The position numbers and the translations under genes are program-made. 64,000 nt of DNA from Brevibacterium picturae (GTDB lineage Bacteria; Actinomycetota; Actinomycetes; Actinomycetales; Brevibacteriaceae), in contig NZ_LT629739.1 in assembly GCF_900105045.1 (NCBI RefSeq), forward strand, positions 868,001 to 932,000, read 5' to 3'. This document shows positions 53,747 through 62,311 of this stretch, piece by piece; the first letter of the stretch is position 1, and every line of letters starts with the position of its first letter. The notes under the pieces were generated by a model. It saw nothing but the letters and a program-made list of their open reading frames with translations. It had not been told where the DNA came from and did not search any database.

Positions 53747-55234
53747 ATGAGAGTTGAAATGCCCTCAACGCAGGAAAAGGTTGACGTTGTCTTGATCGGC
53801 GGCGGCATCATGAGCGCCACTCTGGGCGCCATGTTGACCGAGCTTCAGCCCGAATGGGACATCCGGGTCTACGAGAAGCTCGACTATGTCGCCGAGGAGA
53901 GCTCCGATCCGTGGAACAACGCCGGCACCGGCCACGCCGCCCTGTGCGAGCTCAACTACACTCCCGAGGACGAGAACGGCCACATCGATCTGGCGAAGGC
54001 CTCGCAGATCAACGAGCAGTTCCACCACTCCCGTCAGTACTGGTCACACCTCGTCGACAACGGCGTCCTGCCGGACCCGAAGTCCTTCATCAACCAGGTC
54101 CCCCACATCAGCTACGGCCGTGGCCAGAAGGGACGCGACTACATCAAGAACCGTCACGAGCAGATGGTGCGCAACCCGCTGTTCTCCGAGATGGAGTACA
54201 CCGACGACCCCGACACCCAGGCCGAGTGGCTGCCGCTGATGTTCGAGGGCCGCGGGCCCGGACAGATCAACGGCATCTCACGGACGAAGATCGGCACAGA
54301 CGTCAACTTCGGATCGCTGTCCAGCCAGCTGCTGCGCTACGTCGGCGACAAGGGTACCACCGTTCGCACCAGTCACCAGGTCACCGAGCTCGAACGATCC
54401 TCCGACGGGTGGGTCGTCACCGTCAAGGACCTGCTCTCGCACGAGACCCACAAGGTCAACGCGAAGTTCGTCTTCGTCGGCGCCGGCGGCGGTGCTCTGC
54501 CGCTGCTGCAGAAGTCGGGCATCCCCGAAGGCCGCGGCTACGGCGGATTCCCCGTGTCGGGAATCTTCCTGCGGACCTCGAACCCCGACCTCGTCGCCCG
54601 CCACCAGGCCAAGGTCTACGGCCAGGCGTCCTTCGGCGCCCCGGCGATGTCCGTGCCTCACCTCGACACCCGAGTCGTCGACGGCAAGGACCACCTGCTG
54701 TTCGGACCCTACGCCGGCTTCTCGCCGAAGTTCCTCAAGGGCGGCAGCTTCACCGACCTGCCCTTCTCGGTGCGTGGGAACAACCTGGCCACGATGCTCA
54801 ATGTCGCCAAGGACAACACCGACCTCGTCACCTACCTCGTCTCCGAACTGGCTTCGTCGAAGAAGGCCCGCTTCGAGTCGATGCGCGAGTTCATTCCGAA
54901 CATCGACCCTGACGACTGGGAGTTCATCCAGGCCGGTCAGCGTGTGCAGGTGATGAAGAAGGACTCGAAGAAGGGCGGAGTGCTGAGCTTCGGCACCGAA
55001 CTCATCTCCTCGGCCGACGGGTCGATCGCCGCTCTCCTCGGCGCCTCCCCCGGCGCCTCGACCGCAGTATCGATCATGATCAACCTGCTCAAGACCTGCT
55101 TTCCGCGCCAATACAGCGGCTGGGAGCCTGCGCTCAAGGACATGGTGCCGTCGCTGGGCCATAGCCTCGCCGAGGACGAGACCCTGCTCAAGGAACTCTC
55201 CGAGTACACGGCTCGCACGCTGCAGCTGATCTGA
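53747..55234 (+). CDS. mqo: Malate:quinone oxidoreductase
   Basis: 495 residues, membrane-associated FAD enzyme that oxidises malate to oxaloacetate and passes electrons to quinone. Motifs: VDVVLIGGGIMSATLGAML, WNNAGTGHAALCELNYTPE, GFPVSGIFLRTSNP, KVYGQASFGAPAMSVPHLDTR, GALPLLQKSGI and GASPGASTAVSIMINLL. ATG 53747 and ATG 53759 are both possible. Preceded by -10 TAGTCT at 53703. Malic enzyme 3 kb away uses the same substrate. Confidence 0.95.
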   Translation: MRVEMPSTQEKVDVVLIGGGIMSATLGAMLTELQPEWDIRVYEKLDYVAEESSDPWNNAGTGHAALCELNYTPEDENGHIDLAKASQINEQFHHSRQYWSHLVDNGVLPDPKSFINQVPHISYGRGQKGRDYIKNRHEQMVRNPLFSEMEYTDDPDTQAEWLPLMFEGRGPGQINGISRTKIGTDVNFGSLSSQLLRYVGDKGTTVRTSHQVTELERSSDGWVVTVKDLLSHETHKVNAKFVFVGAGGGALPLLQKSGIPEGRGYGGFPVSGIFLRTSNPDLVARHQAKVYGQASFGAPAMSVPHLDTRVVDGKDHLLFGPYAGFSPKFLKGGSFTDLPFSVRGNNLATMLNVAKDNTDLVTYLVSELASSKKARFESMREFIPNIDPDDWEFIQAGQRVQVMKKDSKKGGVLSFGTELISSADGSIAALLGASPGASTAVSIMINLLKTCFPRQYSGWEPALKDMVPSLGHSLAEDETLLKELSEYTARTLQLI

Positions 55235-55278
55235 GCAGCTGACGGACAACCGCTCGGCGCAGGTACCGCTCAGCCAGT

Positions 55279-55344
55279 AACCGCTTGGCGAAAGTGTGTA
55301 GGCACATCATGTGTGCGCTACGCTCACACTTTCGCCGAGCGGTT
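55279..55344. terminator. Bidirectional hairpin between mqo and allE
   Basis: AACCGCTTGGCGAAAGTGTG (55279-55298) pairs with its near-perfect complement at 55325-55344 (one mismatch) around a 26-base loop, between converging genes. Upstream the unit CGCTCGGC/CGCTCAGC recurs. Confidence 0.7.
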
Positions 55345-55390
55345 GTTGCATTCACCCCCGCGGCGTGCGCGCCACTGCGGCTGGCGGCTG

Positions 55391-56215
55391 CTAGAGCTCG
55401 ACCTGGCGGTTGACGTCTTTGTAGAGCAGGTAGCGGAAGCGGCCCGGTCCACCGGCGTAGCAGGCCTGGGGGCAGAAGGCTCGCATCGAGATGAAGTCAC
55501 CCTCCTGCACTTCTACCCAGTCGCCGTTGAGGCGGTAGACGGCCTTGCCTTCGAGGACGTAGAGGCCGTGCTCCATCTCGTGGGTCTCGGCGAAGGGAAT
55601 CACGGCACCGGGTTCGAAGGTCACGATATTGACGTGCATATCGTAGGCCAGGTTCTCCGGATCGAGAGGCCGGGTCGTCCGCCACCTGTTGTCGGTGCCC
55701 GGCATCGACGCCGGCTCGACGTCTGACTCCTCGCCGAACTTGGCTTCAGGATTCAGCCCGGCCACAGGCTGGTAGCGCTTGCGCACCCAATGGAAACGGG
55801 CCGCCTCGGCGCCGGTGGATTTCGCACTCCAGGTCGAACCCGCGGGCAGGAACCCAAAGCCGCCTGGCGTCAGGGTGTGGGCCTGGCCCTCGTGGGTGAT
55901 CTCGAGCTGACCGGCCATGACGAAGATGAATCCCTCGACCTCGGCCTGCGGTTCGGGCTTGTCCGAGCCGCCGCCCGGGGCGACCTCGAGGATGGACTGT
56001 GAGAAGGTCACCGCTCCCCCGGCCACCGGTTTGCTCAGCACCCAGGAGCGGGTCCTGGTCCACTCGGGCAGGTTCGAGGTCACGATGTCGCGCATGACTC
56101 CGCGCGGAATGACCGTGTACGCCTCGGTCACGATCGCACGGTCGGTGAGCAGGTCCGACTGCGGCGGATGCCCGCCGGTGGGTGCCCAATAGGTGTAGGG
56201 GTCGGTCGTTGTCAT
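55391..56215 (-). CDS. allE: (S)-ureidoglycine aminohydrolase
   Basis: 274 residues. Bicupin: TVIPRGVMRDIVTSNLPEWTRTRSWVLSKPVAGGAVTFSQSILEVAPGGGS, then the manganese-binding second cupin EPGAVIPFAETHEMEHGLYVLEGKAVYRLNGDWVEVQEGDFISMRAFCPQACYAGG. Releases ammonia from ureidoglycine in purine-ring catabolism. Downstream of DUF6986 (72 bp), consistent with one operon. Confidence 0.92.
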   Translation of the reverse strand: MTTTDPYTYWAPTGGHPPQSDLLTDRAIVTEAYTVIPRGVMRDIVTSNLPEWTRTRSWVLSKPVAGGAVTFSQSILEVAPGGGSDKPEPQAEVEGFIFVMAGQLEITHEGQAHTLTPGGFGFLPAGSTWSAKSTGAEAARFHWVRKRYQPVAGLNPEAKFGEESDVEPASMPGTDNRWRTTRPLDPENLAYDMHVNIVTFEPGAVIPFAETHEMEHGLYVLEGKAVYRLNGDWVEVQEGDFISMRAFCPQACYAGGPGRFRYLLYKDVNRQVEL

Positions 56216-56287
56216 GTGTGCGTATTCTCCTTCGGATCGGTGCTGGTCAGCACCAGCTGGTGGTGTGTCGCCGAGGCGGTCGGCAGG

Positions 56288-57601
56288 TCACTCGGCCGCG
56301 CCGGTGGCGGCGATGCGGTTGAGGGTCTGAACCGACATCTTCGTCCGGTCGGTCACGAACGCCTCGGTGTGGGCGCCACAGGAGAGGCCGCGGCCCAGGT
56401 AGCGGGCCAGCGCTTTGGCGGTCGCGGGCTCGTCGAGAACGGCGGAGTCCTCCTGGAACACATAGTTGCGCAGTCGGGTGGCAGCTCGCTCGGCGCTTTC
56501 GCGGTAGAAGCGGAATGTCGCAAGGAAACGCGTGGGAAGCTGGTGCGGGTGCATGTCCCAGCCCTGGTAGATTCCGCGCTTGAGGTGCCTGCGGACCAGC
56601 CCGGAATGCAGGGTCCAGGCACGTTGGACCTCCTCGGGCTCCCCGAGCGGCATGATGTTCGTCGAACCGTCGGAGAGGTGGACGCCCGTGCCGGCGACCG
56701 CGAGCATCATCTGGTTCTTCGCGAAGTCGGCCACCGGGTGGTCCATGGCCTGGTAGGCGGCGGCGACGCCCATCGACGCCGAATAGTCGTAGGTGCCGTA
56801 GTGCAAGGAAGTGATGCGCCCAGCGCCGGCGTCGAGGACCGGTGCCAGCGGCACGGATCCGTCGGCGCCGAGGATGAGCTGCGGGGTCTCAACCTGAACC
56901 TCGAAGGTGATCGACCCCTCTGCCAGGCTGTGCTGGGCCTCGAGCGCACGGCAGGCGATGACCATGGCCTCGACCTGGTCGACCGTGCTGACCTTGGGCA
57001 GCGTGAGCACCAGCTGTTTGGGCAGGGATCCGTGGGCGGCGATCACCTCGGCGAGGAAGAGATCCAGGGTGCGCAGACCGCGGGCACGGGTATCGGCCTC
57101 CATGCATTTGAAGCGAATGCCGAAGAATGCCGAGGCACCGGGCTCGTCCAGTCCGGCGACCGCGTTGCGCGCGGCCTGGCGGACACAGCCGTCCTCGGTG
57201 TCGTCTCCACGGTTGCCGAACCCGTCCTCGAAGTCCAACCTGAGGTCCTCGATCGGTTCGGTGGACAGTTTCCGGGTGACCGCCTCGGCGAGCATCTCTG
57301 CCTCCCGAGCAACCTGGTGCAGATTCGGCATGGTCTGGCTGTCGGGGGCCAGGGTCTCCTTGCGGGAGGCGACGATGACGCGTTCGGCAAGCTGAACCAT
57401 GCCGCCGTTGGCCTCGACGCATTCGAGCGCCTGCTCACCCCATTCACGGGGCAGGGCCGGGGTCGAGAGGTGCCCGGGGACGTAGACGGTGTGCACGGGC
57501 TGTCGGACATCACGCTCGCCGGGGTACCGCGAGTTCAGCAGTTCGTCCGTGTCCGCGAGGAGTGTGTCGATGTCGGCCAACGTTGAGTGATCCAATTTCA
57601 C
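56288..57601 (-). CDS. DUF6986 aldolase-like protein
   Basis: About 437 residues from GTG 57601 (AAAGAGA upstream); ATG 57658 is an alternative without a ribosome site. TIM-barrel-like, related to HpcH/HpaI and malate-synthase-like aldolases: RLDFEDGFGNRGDD, LVLTLPKVSTVDQVEAMV, FEVQVETPQLILG and LHYGTYDYSASMG. The acidic residues in these strands could hold the metal. In actinobacteria this family accompanies purine-degradation genes; an enzymatic role in glyoxylate handling is inferred, not proven. Confidence 0.75.
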   Translation of the reverse strand: MKLDHSTLADIDTLLADTDELLNSRYPGERDVRQPVHTVYVPGHLSTPALPREWGEQALECVEANGGMVQLAERVIVASRKETLAPDSQTMPNLHQVAREAEMLAEAVTRKLSTEPIEDLRLDFEDGFGNRGDDTEDGCVRQAARNAVAGLDEPGASAFFGIRFKCMEADTRARGLRTLDLFLAEVIAAHGSLPKQLVLTLPKVSTVDQVEAMVIACRALEAQHSLAEGSITFEVQVETPQLILGADGSVPLAPVLDAGAGRITSLHYGTYDYSASMGVAAAYQAMDHPVADFAKNQMMLAVAGTGVHLSDGSTNIMPLGEPEEVQRAWTLHSGLVRRHLKRGIYQGWDMHPHQLPTRFLATFRFYRESAERAATRLRNYVFQEDSAVLDEPATAKALARYLGRGLSCGAHTEAFVTDRTKMSVQTLNRIAATGAAE

Positions 57602-57700
57602 ATTCTCTTTCGTAGCATCATTGCGCGGGAGGGCTGGTCTCCCAACATTGTCTCTCATAAAACAGCGACCGGCCCCCTGTATGAGGAGACCGGTCGAGGT

Positions 57701-59080
57701 TCAGGACGAGACGGCCGCGACGGCTTCGGCCACCTTCTTCGCCACGTCGGGGTCGAAGACCGAGGGCACCACGTAGCCGGGATGGAGTTCCTCGGCCGGA
57801 ATGCACGAGGCGATCGCATCTGCGGCGGCAACCATGATGTTCTCGTCGATGTCGGTCGCTTCGGCATCGAGGAGCCCGCGGAAGATGCCCGGGAACGCCA
57901 GAACGTTGTTGATCTGGTTCGGGTAGTCGCTGCGTCCCGTGGCGACGACGGCCGCATGTTTGAGCGCCTCGGCGGGGTCGACCTCCGGATCGGGGTTGGC
58001 CATCGCGAAGACGAGGGCATCCTTGTTCATCGCCTGGATGTCGCTGCCGTCGAGCACGTTCGGGGCCGAGACTCCGATGAAGACGTCCGATCCGACGACG
58101 GCTTCCTTCAGGGTGCCGTCGAAGCCTTCGGGGTTCGTGTTCTGCTGCAGCCACACCTTGTGCTCAGTGTCGACGGTGGATTTGGGTCCGATCGCGCCGT
58201 CGCGGCCGCAGGCGATGATGTTCGTCGCACCGGCGACCTGGAGGAGGCGGATGATCGCGTTGCCCGCAGCACCGACGCCGGAGACGACGATGCGCTGGTC
58301 TTCGAGCTTGCGGCCCACGACCTTGAGGGCGTTCTTCAGCGCGGCAAGGGTCACGATGCCGGTGCCGTGCTGGTCGTCGTGGAAGACGGGGATGTCGAGC
58401 TCTGCGCGGAGCCTGGCCTCGATTTCGAAGCACCGCGGGGCGGAGATATCCTCGAGGTTGATGCCGCCGTAGGCCGGGGCGATGGCTTTGCAGATGGAGA
58501 TGATCTCCTCGGTGTCCTTCGTATCGAGGGCCACCGGCCAGGCGTCGACGCCGGCGAACTGCTTGAACAGAACCGCCTTGCCCTCCATCACCGGCATCGC
58601 GGCCTCGGGGCCGATGTCGCCGAGGCCGAGGACCGCGGTGCCGTCGGTGACGACCGCGACAGTGTTGCGCTTGATCGTCAGACGGCGGGCATCAGCCTTG
58701 TTCTCTGCGATGGCCGTGCACACGCGGGCCACGCCCGGCGTGTAGGCGCGGGAGAGGTCATCGCGGTTGCGCAGAGGTACCTTGGGGGCAGATTCGAGTT
58801 TGCCGCCGAGGTGGAGCAGGAAGGTGCGGTCGGAGACCTTGTGGACCTCGACGCCATCAAGCTCGCCGAGTGCGGCTGCGACCTCGTCGGCATGTGCGAC
58901 GTCGCGTGTATCGGCGCTGACGTCGATCATCACCGTGCGCGGGGTGGATTCCACAACGTCGAGAGCGGTGATCGCCGCACCTGTTGCTGCGGCAGCGGCC
59001 ACGAGGTCGGACGTCGAAGTCTGACCGACCGCGGTCTCCACTCGAAGAGTGATTGAGTATCCGGGACTGGGAGCAGCCAT
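57701..59080 (-). CDS. NAD(P)-dependent malic enzyme with N-terminal ACT domain
   Basis: 459 residues. N-terminal ACT-like regulatory domain (about 1-85, [24 protein letters not shown]). Catalytic half: [27 protein letters not shown], the active-site [19 protein letters not shown], and the Rossmann [21 protein letters not shown]. Converts malate to pyruvate. Directly upstream of DUF6986 and allE on the same strand; IclR is divergent. Confidence 0.93.
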   Translation of the reverse strand: MAAPSPGYSITLRVETAVGQTSTSDLVAAAAATGAAITALDVVESTPRTVMIDVSADTRDVAHADEVAAALGELDGVEVHKVSDRTFLLHLGGKLESAPKVPLRNRDDLSRAYTPGVARVCTAIAENKADARRLTIKRNTVAVVTDGTAVLGLGDIGPEAAMPVMEGKAVLFKQFAGVDAWPVALDTKDTEEIISICKAIAPAYGGINLEDISAPRCFEIEARLRAELDIPVFHDDQHGTGIVTLAALKNALKVVGRKLEDQRIVVSGVGAAGNAIIRLLQVAGATNIIACGRDGAIGPKSTVDTEHKVWLQQNTNPEGFDGTLKEAVVGSDVFIGVSAPNVLDGSDIQAMNKDALVFAMANPDPEVDPAEALKHAAVVATGRSDYPNQINNVLAFPGIFRGLLDAEATDIDENIMVAAADAIASCIPAEELHPGYVVPSVFDPDVAKKVAEAVAAVSS

Positions 59081-59107
59081 GGAAGTTATCCTCTCTGATA
59101 AGTCTTT

Positions 59108-59120
59108 TCCGTAGTACGGA
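59108..59120. promoter_or_regulatory. Palindrome TCCGT-AGT-ACGGA between malic enzyme and IclR genes
   Basis: A perfect 5-bp-arm palindrome, 28 bp upstream of the malic-enzyme start. Further GGAAA/TTTCC-like half sites occur at 59135-59143 and 59163-59180. Candidate binding sites of the divergently encoded IclR protein. Confidence 0.5.
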
Positions 59121-59307
59121 TATTATCTTCTGTATAGTGGAAAATCTAGCCAGAATGCTCGTGAACGGAAACTTTCTTCCATTTCAGGACTAGACTGAGT
59201 GGAGTTTCGCTGAACGATCCTGGTTGTCACGTCGGTGGCACTCAATGTCGAGCCTGCCACGCATGTCAACGAACACGAATCTCAATGGACGAGGAAGAGG
59301 AAATGGG

Positions 59308-60093
59308 ATGACCAGCAATGATACTAAGCCCCCCGCGATCCGCCAGACAAAGGGCGGCGTCCAATCCGTCGAACGCGCCTTCGGGCTCCTCGAGTGCATC
59401 GCAAATTCCTCGGGCTCTGCGACGCTCAGCCATATCGCTGCCGAGGTGAGCCTACCGCTGCCGACGATTCACCGCCTGCTCAACACTCTGGTCAACCTCG
59501 GCGTGGTGCGTCAACTGCCCAACCGCGGCTATGCGCTGGGCCCGGGCCTCATCCGCCTGGGCAACCTCGCCGGGTCCCAATTGGGCGCGATCGCCCGCCC
59601 CTACCTGCGCACACTCGTGGATGAGCTGGGCGAGTCCGCGAACGTCGCGACCATCGACGGCGACATGGTCGTCTACGTCGATCAGGTTGCCTCACAGCAC
59701 CAGATGCGGATGTTCACCGAGGTGGGCCGCCGCGCCCATATGCATGACACCGGAGTCGGCAAGGCGATGCTCGCCTGGCTCGACCCTGAACAGGTCCGCC
59801 ACATCGTGACGACCGCCGGGATGCCGACACCGACGGAATACAGCATCGGCACCCTCGAGGACCTCGAGGCCGAGCTCGTGCGCATCCGCGACCGCGGCTA
59901 CTCGATCGATGAGCAGGAGCAGGAGCTGGGCGTGCGGTGCTTCGCAATGTCGATCCCGGATGCGCCGGCTCCCCTGGCGATCTCCGTCTCCGGCCCCGTC
60001 AGCCGCGTCGACCGGGCCTTCGCCGACCGGGCGATCCCGCTGCTGCGCTCGGCCGCCGGAGCGATCTCGGAGGACATGCGCGGCGGAGTCTGA
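59308..60093 (+). CDS. IclR-family transcriptional regulator (AllR-like)
   Basis: 261 residues from ATG 59308 (AGAGGAAA upstream). N-terminal winged helix: SVERAFGLLECIANSSGSATLSHIAAEVSLPLPTIHRLLNTLVNLG. C-terminal effector domain (about 85-255): LIRLGNLAGSQL, EVGRRAHMHDTGVGKAMLAWL, RDRGYSIDEQEQELGVRCFAMSIPD. AllR-type repressors sense glyoxylate or allantoin, which fits its divergent position from malic enzyme, DUF6986 and allE. Confidence 0.92.
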   Translation: MTSNDTKPPAIRQTKGGVQSVERAFGLLECIANSSGSATLSHIAAEVSLPLPTIHRLLNTLVNLGVVRQLPNRGYALGPGLIRLGNLAGSQLGAIARPYLRTLVDELGESANVATIDGDMVVYVDQVASQHQMRMFTEVGRRAHMHDTGVGKAMLAWLDPEQVRHIVTTAGMPTPTEYSIGTLEDLEAELVRIRDRGYSIDEQEQELGVRCFAMSIPDAPAPLAISVSGPVSRVDRAFADRAIPLLRSAAGAISEDMRGGV

Positions 60094-60109
60094 GCGGCTC
60101 GGGCGCATC

Positions 60110-60867
60110 TCCTTTGCCGGCGAGTTCGTGACTGACACGCTCAGTCGCGATGACCGGCGGTCGACGACACCGCGTGTTCACCGATGACCAACGGGCTCAC
60201 ATCGATCCGTTTCTGCCCTCGACCGAGTCCGCCCATTTGAGAGCGAGCGCCGCATCGTCGACGGCAGCCGGGCGCAGGGCGAGGGCTTCGAGAAACTGGC
60301 CATAGCGCTCACACAGGAGCGTTCGCACCGCACGGTGCCGCAATGGTTCTCCGGGCTCCGACGTCGGAGAGTCCGCAGGTATCCGGCATTGAGATCGCAT
60401 GTTCCCAGTTCGAACGTGACGAGAGGCTGTCGTACGGACGGATCGAGATCTCGCAGTCGGCGACCTTCCACGCAGAATCATGAGTGTCGAACGCGATCGT
60501 GTGCCGATCGTAGGGTTCGGTGGCGGAGTGCTTGGTCGATGGAACATGGATTCTGTGTTCGTCGCGTCGTTGACAGAAGAGTCGGGCAGTTGCCCGCCAT
60601 CGTTCAGTCAATGCGCTCAGTCAGGCCCGAGCTGCCCGGCTTTTCCGGCCTCATAATACTGTTCGGTCTCTTCCTCGGTCGGGTCATTCTCGAATGTAGA
60701 GAACTCGAAAGCTCCTGCTTCCACGGCGATGAATCTGTCAAGATCCCGGCTGCATGAGCGGACAGCACCCCGTGCGTCCACTTCCGCAGAGCTACCGTGG
60801 CCAGTCCGAGGTCGCTGGTGCTCGTCACCGGCACACGCCAATCGCTATCCGCCGACGGGCCGAGCCT
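60110..60867 (-). pseudogene. Decayed coding region (unidentified)
   Basis: 774 bp between IclR and the symporter hold no intact gene. On the minus strand, stretches with protein-like composition change frame: LGLATVALRKWTHGVLSAHAAGI (about 60760-60830), FEFSTFENDPTEEETEQYYEAG (60620-60700), DTHDSAWKVADCEISIRPYD (60420-60490), LRHRAVRTLLCERYGQFLEALALRP (60230-60320). The pieces follow one another and could be one or two broken genes. No family is recognised. Confidence 0.4.
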
Positions 60868-62193
60868 CTAGCGGCGACTGCGACTTCGTTTCCGCACCCG
60901 AGACGGTTCTTCGACCTGCCCCTCGGTCTGGGCGACGATGCGGGTGACGACCAGGTCACCCGTGACGTTGCACATGGTCCGGGCCATGTCGAGAAGGGCA
61001 TCGACCCCAGCGACCAGCGCCACTGCGGCGAACGGCAGGCCAGCCTGTGAAATCACCAGCGACAGCATGATCAGCCCGGCTCCAGGAACGCCGGCCGTGC
61101 CGATCGACGCCAGCACTCCGACCGCAACGGCCTCGAGCAATTGAACGAAGCTGAGGTCGACTCCGGACACATTGGCCACGAAAAGCGTGGACGCACCCAC
61201 GTAGAGAGCGGTTCCGTCCATATTGATAGTCGCGCCCAAGGGCAGGCTGAAACCGTAGGTTCCTTCCCGGATCCCCAGCTTCTCCGCGGCCCGCATGGTC
61301 ACCGGCAGGGTCCCACTGGATGAGCGGGTCACGTAGGCGGTCAGCATGGGGTCCTTGGCGGCACCGAAGAATCGGGCGATGTTGACTTTGAATGCCAGAA
61401 GCAACAGCGAGTACGCCACGATCATCAACGCGATGCCGAGGTAGACGGTGCCGGTGAGATTGAGCATGGGCAGCAAGGAGTCGGTGCCCGTCTCGCCCAC
61501 GACGACTGCGATCAGGGCGAACACGCCGATCGGTCCGTATTCCAGAACACCGCGCACGATCTTGAACATGACCTCGCAGCCGGCGTCGGCCAGCTTCTTC
61601 ACCGGTTCGGCGAGCTCTCGCAGCCTTGCGTCCTCGCTGTAGGCCATCGTCCCCACAGCAAAGCCTATGATCACGGCGACGAAGATGACTGCCAGAACGT
61701 TGCCTTCGGCCAGCGCCTGGAAGATGTTCTCCGGGAAGATGTTCAAGAACGTCTCGATCAGGGGCGGAGCCTTTTCGGGGTCCTCGCCTGTGCTGGGCAT
61801 GTCCAGGCCGGTGCCGGGTCCGATGAGCAGACCGAGCCCGAGTCCGAGGCTGATGGCGACGACCGAGGTGAGCAGATAGAAGCCGAATACTTTGCCTCCG
61901 ACACGGCCCAGGCTCGACGGCGCAGCCGATGCGGCACCGGAGATCAGCGTCACCAGCACCAATGGGATCACCAACATCTGCAGCAACCGGAGGAACAGAT
62001 CGCCCAACGGTTCGATGGTCGCGATCGGCGGGCCCACGATCAGCCCGGCGATCACTCCCAGGACCAGAGCTATTCCGAATTTCCAGATCAGAGGGAAGCC
62101 GATGTAGCGCTGCCACCACGTCTTCTCTGTCCGATCCGTTCGCGATGAGTCCGGTTCCGGTTGGGTCGAGCCCGGGTCGGATGTCTGTTCCAC
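60868..62193 (-). CDS. Dicarboxylate/amino acid:cation symporter (DAACS family)
   Basis: 441 residues, eight membrane helices plus two hairpins. GltP/DctA motifs: the serine-rich loop TRSSSGTLPVTMRAAEKLG, GATINMDGTALY (cation site) and SIGTAGVPGAGLIMLSLV. Imports C4-dicarboxylates or glutamate/aspartate with H+ or Na+. The frame opens at GTG 62193; a weak AGG is upstream. Lies downstream of aceE on the same strand, 118 bp apart. Confidence 0.92.
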   Translation of the reverse strand: MEQTSDPGSTQPEPDSSRTDRTEKTWWQRYIGFPLIWKFGIALVLGVIAGLIVGPPIATIEPLGDLFLRLLQMLVIPLVLVTLISGAASAAPSSLGRVGGKVFGFYLLTSVVAISLGLGLGLLIGPGTGLDMPSTGEDPEKAPPLIETFLNIFPENIFQALAEGNVLAVIFVAVIIGFAVGTMAYSEDARLRELAEPVKKLADAGCEVMFKIVRGVLEYGPIGVFALIAVVVGETGTDSLLPMLNLTGTVYLGIALMIVAYSLLLLAFKVNIARFFGAAKDPMLTAYVTRSSSGTLPVTMRAAEKLGIREGTYGFSLPLGATINMDGTALYVGASTLFVANVSGVDLSFVQLLEAVAVGVLASIGTAGVPGAGLIMLSLVISQAGLPFAAVALVAGVDALLDMARTMCNVTGDLVVTRIVAQTEGQVEEPSRVRKRSRSRR

Positions 62194-62311
62194 GAAGATG
62201 AACCTGCCCTTCTGCTTGCGTTCTCCATTGATCAGCAGATGACCGACTGTCGATCCTGCGGCGTCAGGTCATCACGCTATCCCCTTGTGGCTCACGCTTC
62301 AATGGTCGAAC

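Noticed and set aside
57587-59056. 489-codon frame opposite malic enzyme
   Set aside because: Mirror of the malic enzyme codons; composition typical of a shadow.
62238-62273. GATGACC/GGTCATC inverted repeat as an aceE terminator
   Set aside because: Only seven-base arms with a 22-base loop and no T-run; too weak to call.
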